From positions 41,417 to 105,416 of the forward strand of contig CAKUGW010000001.1 in the NCBI GenBank assembly GCA_934654805.1: a DNA stretch of 64,000 nucleotides, given 5' to 3'. The notes under the pieces are model-generated. The model ran no database searches and had not been told where the DNA came from. It saw nothing but the letters and a program-made list of their open reading frames with translations. This stretch comes from an uncultured Kiritimatiellota bacterium (GTDB lineage: Bacteria; Verrucomicrobiota; Kiritimatiellia; RFP12; UBA1067). A program made the position numbers and the translations under genes. Below, piece after piece: positions 42,131-50,341 of the stretch. The stretch's first letter is position 1. Each line of letters opens with the position of its first letter.

Positions 42131-42172
42131 TGGCTGGCCAGTTTTGCTTTTTGGAAAGATTTTCGCTATGAT
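42131..42172 (+). promoter_or_regulatory. Duplicated, degenerate copy of the operator-promoter block
   Basis: TGGC-TG-GCCA (42131-42140) and TATGAT (42167-42172) repeat the arrangement at 39047-39088 with identical 36-bp spacing and similar flanks (GATTTTCGCTAT, ACGAxCCGTAG). It now precedes only a 38-codon reading frame. Confidence 0.7.
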
Positions 42173-42212
42173 ACGAACCGTAGACGAGAACGTCTCATTG
42201 AGGAACAAGTCC

Positions 42213-42329
42213 ATGGCAAGAGTAAAAGAGGCTTCGTGCATAACTGTGGGTCTGTTTGACTCCGATTCCGGCGTGAAGCGTTGCGAACATGGAGCGCGAA
42301 GCGCGGAATGTTTGCAACGCGTTGCATAG
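42213..42329 (+). pseudogene. Short reading frame behind the duplicated promoter, possible gene remnant
   Basis: A 38-codon frame starting MARVKEASCITVGLFDSDSG, then running into the hairpin region and stopping. Its beginning could be the start of a sensor-type regulator (beta-strand VGLFDS) cut off after the first strand. Homology cannot be shown from so short a piece. Confidence 0.3.
42278..42320. repeat. Inverted repeat GCGTTGC(G/A)AACAT
   Basis: 13-bp arms (42278-42290 and 42308-42320, one mismatch) with an inner GCGC-GAA-GCGC-type loop. The right arm is part of a perfect palindrome, TGCAACGCGTTGCA (42313-42326). Confidence 0.6.
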
Positions 42330-42343
42330 AACAGAAGCGCGTA

Positions 42344-42414
42344 GAGTTGTGAACAATCGCCCGCCCGGCCAGCGCCCCAAGCTGGCTGGACGGGCGGGCG
42401 ATTGTTTGCAACTC
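42344..42414. repeat. 71-nt GC-rich inverted repeat ending in GTTG...CAAC
   Basis: 24-bp arms (GAGTTGTGAACAATCGCCCG... against ...CGGGCGATTGTTTGCAACTC) with two mismatches, plus an inner CCAGC/GCTGG. It is the most stable hairpin in the window. It could be a bidirectional terminator, a transposon end or an RNA gene. Confidence 0.6.
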
Positions 42415-42457
42415 GTCATTGACAGCGCAAGATGCCGACCCGAGGCTTGAAAAACAT

Positions 42458-42513
42458 CATCCGGAACTCCATAGTGTGAGTTTCCGCACAAACATCAAAG
42501 GAGGTTCCGGATG
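42458..42513 (+). promoter_or_regulatory. Hairpin hiding the ribosome binding site of the ISL3 transposase
   Basis: CATCCGGAAC (42458-42467) pairs perfectly with GTTCCGGATG (42504-42513). With TCC/GGA the stem extends over AAAGGAGG and the ATG at 42511. Such structures keep transposases silent when read from outside promoters. Confidence 0.6.
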
Positions 42514-42780
42514 ACGTTCAAGAGTATACTCCTGCGGCTGCTCGACATCAAGGGGGCAAAAGTCGACGGCATCGACTTCGAAGACGGCGCGGCGATGACC
42601 GTCCACGTCCATCTCGTCAAGCGCGAGCGGTGGCGATGCCCTGTCTGCGGCAGGAGGTGCGGCGTCTACGACCACGCCTCGGCGGAGAGCTTCTGGCGCA
42701 GCATGGACTTCGGCCCCGTGCCCGTCCGCATCGGTGCAATGCTGCCGCGCGTCCTCTTCGGCGAGCGCGGCGGGCCTGTC
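42511..42780 (+). mobile_element. Truncated ISL3-family transposase gene (N-terminal zinc-finger part)
   Basis: About 90 residues: MTFKSILLRLLDIKGAKVDG, then the ISL3 zinc-finger start WRCPVCGRRCGVYDH and the WRSMDFGPVPVRIGAMLPRV segment. These correspond to the first quarter of ISL3 transposases (about 400-550 residues). The rest is missing; similarity fades at about 42750 and the sequence runs directly into the 3' end of the minus-strand phosphoesterase gene (stop at 42779-42781). It is an inactive remnant. The left end retains the leader hairpin; no right end is seen. Confidence 0.78.
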
Positions 42781-43903
42781 AGCGCGCGCTCGCCGTCGGC
42801 TCGAACGAGGCGATGCGCGGCGCGCTGTCGTGCGCGACCTTGCGGACGGCGAATGTCGCCGCGAGGGCCCCTTCGGGGATTTTGTGCGCCTGCCGATAGG
42901 ATTCCTTGATCGTCCGCCGGAAGGGCGCGTCGACGACGTTCCCGTTCGCGTCGCGGAATTCGATCACGAGCTCCGCAGGGCCGGGGGCGAGCTTCAGGTT
43001 GGCGCGGACTTTTCGGTCGTCGGGACGGAGCGTCAGTTCTCGGCGCGCCAGCAGGAGGGCCGGGTCCTCGGGCTTCACGACTTCGACGACCTTGGTCTCG
43101 GTGACGGTCTTCGTCACGGTGCGCGCCGCCGGCTTCAGCGCGAAGGCGAAGCCGGCGGCGATTGCGGCGGCCCCCAGCGCCGTTGCGGCGAGAAGGATGC
43201 GCCGCCTGCGCCCGGTGGCTTTCCCGCGCGGCATGACGGAGGCGACGGAAAACGGCAGGAAGCGGTACTCGACCGTTCGCGCGGTCGAGTCGTAGAGGAC
43301 GTAGGACGACTGGCAGACGCCGTTCTCCTCGCGCGGATAGCCGACCGAGCCGGGATTGACGATGTATCGCTTGTTCGGCTCCAGCGCGAAGTCCTGCGGC
43401 GCCGTGAGATGGACGGCGCCGCTGTCGCCGACGACGGCGAGCGCGGGGACGTGCGTGTGCCCGACGAACATCAGCTGCGCGTCCGTCGCCGCGAAATTGG
43501 CCTCGGCCCCCTCAACGTCGTCGACGTAGTAGAACGCCGGCGGATCGACGAAGTCGCCGTGCGCGGCGATTGCGCCGTCGAGTTCGCCGACGTAGGGGAG
43601 CGACTTGAGCCAGGCGAGGTCATCGGCGGACAGGGCTTCGCGGTGGCGCGTCACGGCGTCGGCGGCGAGCCCGTTGAACGCCGCCGCCGAGCCGCGCCCG
43701 GAGACCGCGTCGTCGTGATTCCCCGCAAGGACGAGCGACGCGGCCTTGCGCACGCGCGCGAGCGCCTCCCTCGGCAGCGGGCCGTAGCCGACGACATCGC
43801 CGAGGCAGACGACGCGGTTCGCGCCGTTCTGCCGCGCGTCGGCGAGGACGCGCCGCAGGGCCTCGTCGTTGGCGTGGACGTCGGAAATGATCGCGTATCT
43901 CAT
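42779..43903 (-). CDS. Metallophosphoesterase with C-terminal membrane anchor and outer domain
   Basis: The 374-residue protein starts with a calcineurin-like phosphoesterase of the YfcE/MJ0936 type: ISDVHANDEAL, VVCLGDVVGYGP, LAGNHDDAV, VFVGHTHVPAL-type and VNPGSVGYPRE (residues 1-220). A basic stop-transfer RRRR and one membrane helix (ILLAATALGAAAIAAGFAFAL, about residues 240-260) follow, then about 110 residues on the far side. The anchor and tail are not part of the basic family. The C-terminus abuts the ISL3 remnant and may be altered by it. The promoter gives a leaderless mRNA. The substrate is unknown. Confidence 0.8.
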   Translation of the reverse strand: MRYAIISDVHANDEALRRVLADARQNGANRVVCLGDVVGYGPLPREALARVRKAASLVLAGNHDDAVSGRGSAAAFNGLAADAVTRHREALSADDLAWLKSLPYVGELDGAIAAHGDFVDPPAFYYVDDVEGAEANFAATDAQLMFVGHTHVPALAVVGDSGAVHLTAPQDFALEPNKRYIVNPGSVGYPREENGVCQSSYVLYDSTARTVEYRFLPFSVASVMPRGKATGRRRRILLAATALGAAAIAAGFAFALKPAARTVTKTVTETKVVEVVKPEDPALLLARRELTLRPDDRKVRANLKLAPGPAELVIEFRDANGNVVDAPFRRTIKESYRQAHKIPEGALAATFAVRKVAHDSAPRIASFEPTASAR

Positions 43904-43910
43904 GGCGGAG

Positions 43911-43921
43911 ATTATACCAAA
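43911..43921 (-). promoter_or_regulatory. Extended -10 promoter of the phosphoesterase (leaderless)
   Basis: On the minus strand: TTTGG-TATAAT, hexamer at 43911-43916, 7 bp before the ATG at 43903. Confidence 0.7.
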
Positions 43922-43951
43922 AAACCGCGGCGATTCTGCCGACGCAGGGTT

Positions 43952-43962
43952 TTTGGTATAAT
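43952..43962 (+). promoter_or_regulatory. Extended -10 promoter of the flavodiiron gene
   Basis: TTTGG-TATAAT with the hexamer at 43957-43962. It mirrors the divergent promoter at 43911-43921, so the two form an inverted repeat with about 20 bp between. Confidence 0.7.
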
Positions 43963-43995
43963 ACGGCAAATTCCCCTGGAAAGCGGAGAGACAAG

Positions 43996-45162
43996 ATGAA
44001 GATTACCGAAGACATCCAGTACGTCGGCGTCAACGACCACCAGGTCGACCTGTTTGAGGGCCAGTATCCCGTGCCGAACGGCATGGCCTACAACTCGTAT
44101 GTCGTCCTCGACGACAAGGTCACCGTCTTCGACACGGTCGACCGGCATTTCGGCGAGGAATGGCTCGGCAACGTCCGGGCGCGCCTCGGCGGCCGGAAGC
44201 CGGACTACCTCGTCGTCCAGCACATGGAGCCCGACCACTCGGCGAACGTCGCGGCGTTCATGGCGGCGTTCCCGGACGCGAAGGTCGTCTCGTCCGCCCC
44301 GGCGTTCACGATGATGAGGAACTTCTTCGGCACGGACTGGGCCGACCGCCGGATCGTCGTGAAGGAGGGCGACACGCTCGCGACGGGGCGTCATGCGTTC
44401 GCGTTCGTCGCCGCGCCGATGGTGCACTGGCCGGAGGTGATCGTCACGTACGACACGACGGACAAGGTGCTCTTCTCGGCGGACGGCTTCGGCAAGTTCG
44501 GCGCGAACGACGTCGTCGACCCCGAGGGGTGGGACTGCGAGGCGCGCCGCTACTACATCGGCATCGTCGGCAAGTACGGCGCCCAGACGATGGCGCTGCT
44601 GAAGAAGGCGAGCGGGCTCGACATCAAGGTCGTCTGCCCGCTGCACGGCCCCGTCCTCGACACGCCGGAGGCGATTGCGCACGCCCTGAAGCAGTACACG
44701 ACATGGGCGAGCTACGCCGTCGAGTCGGAGGGCGTGCTGGTCGCCTACACGTCGGTCTACGGGCACACGAAGGCGGCGGTCGAGGAACTCGCCGCGCTGC
44801 TGAAGGCGCGCGGCTGCCCAAAGGTCGTCGTCGCCGACCTCGCGCGCGACGAGATGTTCGAGACGGTCGAGGACGCCTTCCGCTACGGCAAGCTCGTGCT
44901 TGCGACGACGACGTACAACGCCGAGATCTTCCCGTTCATGCGCACGTTCATCACGCACCTGACGGAGCGCAACTACCAGAACCGCACAATCGGCCTCATC
45001 GAGAACGGCTCGTGGGCGCCGACGGCGGCGCGCGTGATGAAGGGCCTCTTCGAGAAGTCGAAGAACATTGCGTTCTGCGCGACCACGGTGCACATCAAGT
45101 CCGCCCTGAACGAGCAGTCGCGGGGCGAGCTCGCCGCGCTCGCGGACGAGCTCTGCCGGTAA
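43996..45162 (+). CDS. Flavodiiron protein (A-type flavoprotein, FprA/ROO family)
   Basis: The 388-residue protein has an N-terminal metallo-beta-lactamase diiron domain with ligands in QHMEPDHSA (about residues 75-83), MVHWPE, FSADGFG and PLHGP. The C-terminal flavodoxin domain (from about residue 248, VAYTSVYGHTKAAVEEL ... TTTYNAEIFPFM) binds FMN. It reduces O2 to water (or NO to N2O) in the cytoplasm of anaerobes, usually receiving electrons from rubredoxin. The complete HxExDH-H-D-H set indicates an active enzyme. The leader of about 25 nt has GGAAAG. This suggests an anaerobic host organism. Confidence 0.94.
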   Translation: MKITEDIQYVGVNDHQVDLFEGQYPVPNGMAYNSYVVLDDKVTVFDTVDRHFGEEWLGNVRARLGGRKPDYLVVQHMEPDHSANVAAFMAAFPDAKVVSSAPAFTMMRNFFGTDWADRRIVVKEGDTLATGRHAFAFVAAPMVHWPEVIVTYDTTDKVLFSADGFGKFGANDVVDPEGWDCEARRYYIGIVGKYGAQTMALLKKASGLDIKVVCPLHGPVLDTPEAIAHALKQYTTWASYAVESEGVLVAYTSVYGHTKAAVEELAALLKARGCPKVVVADLARDEMFETVEDAFRYGKLVLATTTYNAEIFPFMRTFITHLTERNYQNRTIGLIENGSWAPTAARVMKGLFEKSKNIAFCATTVHIKSALNEQSRGELAALADELCR

Positions 45163-45573
45163 GGGGCCGCCCTTGCCCCGTTTCTCCGGATCGCCCCTGA
45201 TTCCGCCGGACACGGTTGGCGCTTGATCTTTTCGGCGCCACCCCCTTGCGCGCGAAGGGCACTTTTTGATATACTACACACAATTCTCGCAAGAGAGGGG
45301 TCGCGATACGGGCGAGTCAATCCCGTCGCGTCGTGGCCGCTGAGATTCGATGCTCGCGGTCACGGTTGTGGTCGCGAGCCTTGTTTTGCGGGGGTTGCTG
45401 AGCGGAGACTCAGTTGCGAACGGGGCGCCGGAAACGGGCCTCCCGCGCCACCAAGGCGAGCGTCCTTGCGCGCGGCCATCGCGACCGTCGAAGGTCAGGT
45501 CAATGGGGCGAAGCCGCGGTAAAGGTCGCGGCCGAGCCGAAACGAAGTCAGAAACAGCAAGGAAAAAGACAAA
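45163..45573. other. S10 operon leader region
   Basis: 410 bp without a credible gene. After the promoter (45246-45275) the leader is about 290 nt long. It contains a hairpin GCTCGCG...CGCGAGC with an inner CAC/GTG pairing (45352-45379) and CTGAG/CTCAG (45398-45413). A ribosomal-protein-binding leader, as in other S10 operons, is plausible. Confidence 0.5.
45246..45275 (+). promoter_or_regulatory. Promoter of the S10-spc operon
   Basis: TTGCGC (45246-45251), 18-bp spacer, TATACT (45270-45275). No further promoter is evident until xseA, so all ribosomal genes from rpsJ to rplO are probably one transcript. Confidence 0.65.
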
Positions 45574-45882
45574 ATGCAGCAGCAGAGAGTCCGCATCCGC
45601 CTCCAGGCATACGACCATCGTGTGCTGGACCAGGCCGTCGGTGGCATCATCGACACGGCCCGGGGCACGGGTGCGCAGGTGGTGGGGCCGATCCCGCTTC
45701 CGACCCGCGTCGAGCGTTACACGGTGAACCGTTCGCCGAACGTCGACAAGAAGTCCATGGACCAGTTCGAGATGCGCACGCACAAGCGCCTCCTCGACAT
45801 CGTCAACCCGACCGCGCAGACGATCGACGAGCTCAAGAAGCTCAACCTCCCTGCGGGCGTCGACATCACCATCAAGGTCTGA
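45574..45882 (+). CDS. rpsJ: 30S ribosomal protein S10
   Basis: 102 residues with [17 protein letters not shown] and [39 protein letters not shown] sequence of S10 (NusE). It is a head protein of the 30S subunit and an antitermination partner of NusB. First gene of the operon, after a long leader; preceded by AAGGAAAAAG. Confidence 0.97.
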   Translation: MQQQRVRIRLQAYDHRVLDQAVGGIIDTARGTGAQVVGPIPLPTRVERYTVNRSPNVDKKSMDQFEMRTHKRLLDIVNPTAQTIDELKKLNLPAGVDITIKV

Positions 45883-45893
45883 GAGGAGTCGAC

Positions 45894-46541
45894 ATGGAAG
45901 GCTTGATTGGCAAGAAGATTGGCATGACCCAGGTGTTCGACGCCGACGGCAAGCGCACGTGCGTGACCGTCATCGAGTGCGGCCCCTGCCCGGTCGTCCA
46001 GCTCAAGACCCTCGAGAAGGACGGCTACGTCGCCGCGCAGGTGGCGTTCGGCTCGCAGAAGCCGCAGCGTCTCTCGAAGGCCGAGCGGACGCATTTCGAG
46101 AAGGCCGGCGTCGCGTGCGCCAAGGTCCTCAAGGAGTTCGCGCTTGACGCGGGCGAGACGCTGGAAGTCGGCAAGGCCGTGACGGTCGCGAACTTCGAGG
46201 GCGTCAAGTACGTCGACGTCTCCGGCATGACGAAGGGCAAGGGCTTCGCGGGCGTCCTCAAGAAGTGGGGCTTCGCCGGCGGCAACATGACGCACGGCGG
46301 CCACTCGAAGCGCCGCACGGGCGGCCTCGCGGCGCGTGACCTCCCGGGCTGGATCGAGAAGGGCAAGAAGATGCCGGGCGACATGGGCGACGTGAACCGC
46401 AAGGTCACGAACCTCGAGGTCGTGCAGATCCGTCCCGAAGACAACGCGATTCTCGTCAAGGGCTCGATCCCGGGCGCGCGCAACGGCATCGTGTTCGTCC
46501 GCAAGTCCCTCAAGAACAACGTGAAGAAGGGGGCTAAGTAA
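45894..46541 (+). CDS. rplC: 50S ribosomal protein L3
   Basis: 215 residues. It starts [19 protein letters not shown] and has the extended loop [16 protein letters not shown] ... KKMPGDMGD. Most L3 proteins have G-H-M-G where this reads G-D-M-G, a variant loop near the peptidyl-transferase centre. The start ATG 45894 follows GAGAGGAG; long upstream readings in this frame lack homology. Confidence 0.97.
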   Translation: MEGLIGKKIGMTQVFDADGKRTCVTVIECGPCPVVQLKTLEKDGYVAAQVAFGSQKPQRLSKAERTHFEKAGVACAKVLKEFALDAGETLEVGKAVTVANFEGVKYVDVSGMTKGKGFAGVLKKWGFAGGNMTHGGHSKRRTGGLAARDLPGWIEKGKKMPGDMGDVNRKVTNLEVVQIRPEDNAILVKGSIPGARNGIVFVRKSLKNNVKKGAK

Positions 46542-46543
46542 GC

Positions 46544-47137
46544 ATGAAGAAGATCGAAGTCACTTTTGACCAGGCGCAGCTGACGCTCGACAAGGGCGCG
46601 CAGGCCGTCAAGGACGCGATTACCGCCATCCGCAACGCGCTCCGCGCGGGCACGGCCTGCACGAAGGGCAAGGGCGAGGTCGCGGGCTCCAACAAGAAGC
46701 CGTGGAAGCAGAAGGGGACGGGCAACGCCCGCGCCGGCTTCCGCCAGTCGCCCGTGTGGCGCGGCGGTGGCGTCGCGCACGGCCCGAAGCCGCGCTCCTA
46801 CGAGCAGAAGCTCAACAAGAAGGTCTGGAAGCTCGCGTTCGCGCGCGCCTTCTCCGACCGCCTCGCGGCGGGCGACGTGATCGTCGTCGACGAGTTCTCG
46901 TTCGAGGCGCCGAAGACGAAGCTCATGGCGAAGTTCCTCAAGGAGCTCGGCGTGACGCGCACGGCGGTCGTCGTCCAGAAGGATGTCGACGACACGGTCG
47001 TCCTCGTGACCTCCAACCTTCCGCAGATCGACTACTCGACCGCGCAGGCCCTTGACGTGTACACCGTGATGGCGAACCGCAAGATCGTCTGCGACAAGGC
47101 CGGTTTCGACGCGCTCATGGCCCGCATCGCCAAGTAA
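46544..47137 (+). CDS. rplD: 50S ribosomal protein L4
   Basis: 197 residues. The long loop [20 protein letters not shown] and [16 protein letters not shown] identify L4, which lines the exit tunnel. In E. coli it also represses this operon through the leader. Begins 2 bp after rplC. Confidence 0.97.
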   Translation: MKKIEVTFDQAQLTLDKGAQAVKDAITAIRNALRAGTACTKGKGEVAGSNKKPWKQKGTGNARAGFRQSPVWRGGGVAHGPKPRSYEQKLNKKVWKLAFARAFSDRLAAGDVIVVDEFSFEAPKTKLMAKFLKELGVTRTAVVVQKDVDDTVVLVTSNLPQIDYSTAQALDVYTVMANRKIVCDKAGFDALMARIAK

Positions 47138-47151
47138 GGGAGATTTCAGTC

Positions 47152-47454
47152 ATGACGAAACAGGAACTCAAGACCAAGACCAACGGCGTCATCCTCGACG
47201 TGCTGATCACCGAGAAGGGGTCGCAGCTCTCGACCGAGAACCGCTACCTCCTCGAGGTCGCGCGCGACGCCCGCAAGCCGCAGATCGCCGCCGAGGCCGA
47301 GAAGGCCTTCGGCGTGCACGTTCTCGCGGTCCGCACCGCCAACATGAAGGGCGGTCTCCGTTACATCCGCGGCACGCGCAAGGCCGTCAAGGAACCCACG
47401 TGGAAGAAGGCGATCGTGACGGTCAAGGCCGGCGAGCGCATCGAACTCGCGTAA
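47152..47454 (+). CDS. rplW: 50S ribosomal protein L23
   Basis: 100 residues with VLITEKGSQLSTENRYLLEV, the family start, and a basic second half. It sits at the tunnel exit as docking site for trigger factor and SRP. GGGAG precedes the ATG; spacing to rplD is 14 bp. Confidence 0.96.
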   Translation: MTKQELKTKTNGVILDVLITEKGSQLSTENRYLLEVARDARKPQIAAEAEKAFGVHVLAVRTANMKGGLRYIRGTRKAVKEPTWKKAIVTVKAGERIELA

Positions 47455-47468
47455 GGAGCGAAGAAGAT

Positions 47469-48293
47469 ATGGCACTCAAGACATACAAGGCCCGTTCGTG
47501 CGGCATGCGCTTCCGCGAGTCCGCGACGTTCGAGGAGATCACCGAAAAGAAGCCGGTGAAGCGCCTGACGGTGGCCGTCCGCAAGACGGCGGGCCGCAAC
47601 AACCAGGGCCGCATCACCTGCCGCCACCACGGCGGCGGCGCGAAGCAGCGCATGCGCATCGTCGACTTCCGGCGCAACAAGTTCGGCGTCGAGGCGACGG
47701 TCAAGGAGATCGCGTACGACCCGACGCGCAGCGCGTACCTCGCGCTCATCGAGTACGCGGACGGCGCGCTGAGCTACATCCTCGCCCCCGACGGCCTGAA
47801 GCAGGGCATGAAGGTCATGAACGGCCCGAAGGCCGAGGCGACGGTCGGCAACTGCCTGCCGCTCGCGCAGATCCCGCTGGGTCTCTTCGTCCACTCGATC
47901 GAGCTCGTGCCGGGCAAGGGCGCGAAGGTCGCCCGCTCCGCCGGCAACGCCTGCCAGGTGATGGCGCGCGACGGGAACACGGTCACGCTGAAGATGCCGT
48001 CCGGCGAAGTCCGCATGTTCGACGGCCGCTGCCTCGCGTGCGTCGGCTCGGTCGGCAACAAGGACTGGGGCTCGATCAAGCTCGGCAAGGCGGGCCGCAA
48101 GCGCTACCTCGGCATCCGCCCGACGGTGCGCGGCGTCGCGATGAACCCGGTCGACCACCCGATGGGCGGCGGCGAGGGCCGCACGTCCGGCGGCAGCCAC
48201 CCGCGTTCGCCGTGGGGCAAGCTCGCGAAGGGCGGCAAGACCCGCGCGAAGCGCAAGGCGTCCAACAAGGTCATCGTCAAGAGGAGGAAGTAA
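47469..48293 (+). CDS. rplB: 50S ribosomal protein L2
   Basis: 274 residues, full length. RNNQGRITCRHHGGGAKQRM and the C-terminal RGVAMNPVDHPMGGGEGRTS are diagnostic. The usual DHPHGGG reads DHPMGGG here, a variant I also associate with Bacteroidota-type L2. The start MALKTYKARS follows AAGGAGCG. Confidence 0.98.
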   Translation: MALKTYKARSCGMRFRESATFEEITEKKPVKRLTVAVRKTAGRNNQGRITCRHHGGGAKQRMRIVDFRRNKFGVEATVKEIAYDPTRSAYLALIEYADGALSYILAPDGLKQGMKVMNGPKAEATVGNCLPLAQIPLGLFVHSIELVPGKGAKVARSAGNACQVMARDGNTVTLKMPSGEVRMFDGRCLACVGSVGNKDWGSIKLGKAGRKRYLGIRPTVRGVAMNPVDHPMGGGEGRTSGGSHPRSPWGKLAKGGKTRAKRKASNKVIVKRRK

Positions 48294-48296
48294 TCC

Positions 48297-48572
48297 ATGA
48301 GTCGTTCTCTCAAGAAGGGACCTTATGTCGAGGAGAGCCTCCTCCGCAAGGTCGAGAAGATCAAGGCGAGCGGCAAGAAGCAGCCGATCAAGACGTGGAG
48401 CCGTCGTTCGATGGTGCTCCCGGAGTTTGTCGGCCTGACGTTCGCGATTCACAACGGCCGGCAGCACCTGCCGATCTTCATCACCGAGAACATGGTCGGC
48501 CATCGTCTCGGCGAGTTCGCCCCGACCCGCACGTTCAAGGGTCACGGCAACTCGGTCGAAAAGGCCAAGTAA
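48297..48572 (+). CDS. rpsS: 30S ribosomal protein S19
   Basis: 91 residues: [40 protein letters not shown] and [16 protein letters not shown] are the S19 pattern. It binds the 30S head with S13. Starts 3 bp after rplB, after AGGAGG. Confidence 0.97.
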   Translation: MSRSLKKGPYVEESLLRKVEKIKASGKKQPIKTWSRRSMVLPEFVGLTFAIHNGRQHLPIFITENMVGHRLGEFAPTRTFKGHGNSVEKAK

Positions 48573-48583
48573 GGGGATAAGCA

Positions 48584-48946
48584 ATGGAAGTTACCGCCAT
48601 TACCCGCAATCAGCGCATGTCCGCGTTCAAGGGGCGTCCGCTGTGCCGCGCGTGCCAGGGCCAGAAGGCCGCCGACGCGCTGAAAATCGTCGAGTTCTCG
48701 CCCAAGAAGGCGGCCGTGATCATCAAGAAGACGATCCTGAGCGCCGTGGCGAACGCGAAGAACAACAACGGCGTCGAGAACGCGGCGGACCTCACGGTCA
48801 AGCTCTGCGTCCTTGACGAATCCACCCGGATGCGCCGCTACTGGCCGACGGCCCGCGGCAGCGCCCATCCGATTGCGCGCCGCCTGTGCCACTGCAAGGT
48901 GGTTCTCACGGACGCGCCGGCCAAGGCCAAGAAGGAGGCCAAGTAA
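48584..48946 (+). CDS. rplV: 50S ribosomal protein L22
   Basis: 120 residues with [31 protein letters not shown] and the beta-hairpin [16 protein letters not shown] of the exit tunnel. More cysteines than usual are present (CRAC, CHCK). GGGGATA precedes the ATG. Confidence 0.96.
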   Translation: MEVTAITRNQRMSAFKGRPLCRACQGQKAADALKIVEFSPKKAAVIIKKTILSAVANAKNNNGVENAADLTVKLCVLDESTRMRRYWPTARGSAHPIARRLCHCKVVLTDAPAKAKKEAK

Positions 48947-48948
48947 CC

Positions 48949-49644
48949 ATGGGACAGAAAGTCAATCCGATCGGCTTCCGCGTCGGCGTCAACCACGCCT
49001 GGGGCAGCCGTTGGTTCGCGCCCAAGAAGACCTTCGGCGCCTACCTCGTCGAGGACCAGAAGATCCGCGAGGCGATCAAGTCGAAGCTGGTCGAGGCCGG
49101 CATCTCCAAGATCCTCATCGAGCGCTACGCGAACTCCGTCCGCGCGACGATCTTCAGCGCCCGTCCGGGCGTGATCATCGGCCGCAAGGGCGGTGACGTC
49201 GAGGCGATCCGCTCCGACCTGGAGAAGATGACGAAGAAGCAGGTCTATCTCGACATCAAGGAGGTCATGGGGGCCGACGCCGACGCGCAGCTCGTCGCCG
49301 AGGGCATCGCCCAGCAGCTCGAGCGCCGCATCATGCTCAAGCGCGCGATGAAGCGCGCGATGAAGGTGGCGATGGACATGGGCGTGGACGGCATCAAGGT
49401 CCATGCGGGCGGCCGCATCAACGGCGCGGAGATCGCGCGCGTCGAGTGGTCCCGCGAGGGCAAGGTGCCGCTGCACACGCTCCGCGCCAACATCGACTAC
49501 GGTTTCGCGGAAGCCAACACCACGGCCGGCAAGATCGGCATCAAGGTGTGGATCTGCAAGAAAGAGGGTTTCCAGGCCCGTCCGCCGCGCGGCGACCGCC
49601 GCGGCGAGCGTCGCGAGCGCGGGGACCGCAAGGAGGGGAGGTAA
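48949..49644 (+). CDS. rpsC: 30S ribosomal protein S3
   Basis: 231 residues: [15 protein letters not shown] domain with [17 protein letters not shown], and the C-terminal [19 protein letters not shown]. It forms the mRNA entry channel. It ends with an Arg/Gly/Asp-rich tail ([15 protein letters not shown]). Starts 2 bp after rplV. Confidence 0.97.
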   Translation: MGQKVNPIGFRVGVNHAWGSRWFAPKKTFGAYLVEDQKIREAIKSKLVEAGISKILIERYANSVRATIFSARPGVIIGRKGGDVEAIRSDLEKMTKKQVYLDIKEVMGADADAQLVAEGIAQQLERRIMLKRAMKRAMKVAMDMGVDGIKVHAGGRINGAEIARVEWSREGKVPLHTLRANIDYGFAEANTTAGKIGIKVWICKKEGFQARPPRGDRRGERRERGDRKEGR

Positions 49645-49647
49645 GCC

Positions 49648-50070
49648 ATGCCTTTGATGCCCAAGAGAGTCAAGTACCGCAAGGTCTCCAAGGGAAACCG
49701 TTCGGGGTACGCCACTTCGGGTACGGAGCTCGCGTACGGTGAGTTCGGCCTCAAGGCCCTCACGCGCGGCCTCCTGACGGCCACGCAGATCGAGGCCTGC
49801 CGCGTCGCGATCAATCGCGAGATGAAGCGCAAGGGCAAGCTCTGGATCCGCGTGTTCCCGGACAAGCCCGTCACCCGCAAGCCGATCGAGGTCCGCATGG
49901 GCGGAGGAAAGGGCAACCCGGAGTTCTGGGCGGCCGTCATCCTCCCCGGCAAGGTCCTCTTCGAGGTCGGCGGCGTGAGCGAGGAAGTCGCGAAGGAGTG
50001 CCTCCGTCTCGCGGCGACCAAGATCGGCATTCACACCAAGTTCATCACCCGCGCAGGAGTCAAGATCTAA
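49648..50070 (+). CDS. rplP: 50S ribosomal protein L16
   Basis: 140 residues: [36 protein letters not shown] and [16 protein letters not shown] are typical. It sits near the A-site tRNA elbow. Its stop overlaps the rpsQ start (TAATG). In most bacteria rpmC (L29) lies here; it is absent. Confidence 0.97.
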   Translation: MPLMPKRVKYRKVSKGNRSGYATSGTELAYGEFGLKALTRGLLTATQIEACRVAINREMKRKGKLWIRVFPDKPVTRKPIEVRMGGGKGNPEFWAAVILPGKVLFEVGGVSEEVAKECLRLAATKIGIHTKFITRAGVKI

Positions 50071-50327
50071 TGAGCACGGAAGAAGTCAACAATCGCGGCG
50101 CGCGCAAGCTTCGCAAGGGCGTCGTCGTTTCGAAGTCCGGCGCGAAGACCGTCAAGGTGGCGGTCTCGTACCGTGAGGTCCACCCCGTGTACGGCAAGGT
50201 CATCACGCGCACGAAGAACTACCACGTGCACGACGAGGCCGACACGGCCAAGGTCGGTGACACCGTCACCATCATGGAAACGCGTCCGATGTCCGCCACG
50301 AAGCGCTGGCGCATCGTCGCGAAGTAA
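50070..50327 (+). CDS. rpsQ: 30S ribosomal protein S17
   Basis: 85 residues with RKGVVVSKSGAKTVKVAVSY, HPVYGKVITRTKNYHVHDE and GDTVTIMETRPMSATKRWR, the complete OB-fold S17. It shares one base with the rplP stop, so there is no room for L29 between them. Confidence 0.96.
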   Translation: MSTEEVNNRGARKLRKGVVVSKSGAKTVKVAVSYREVHPVYGKVITRTKNYHVHDEADTAKVGDTVTIMETRPMSATKRWRIVAK

Positions 50328-50341
50328 GGAGAAACAGAACC

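Noticed and set aside
42734..43999. Plus-strand frame of 421 codons across the ISL3 remnant and phosphoesterase
   Set aside because: It is the antisense of the phosphoesterase gene; the ISL3 similarity is in a different frame and ends near 42750.
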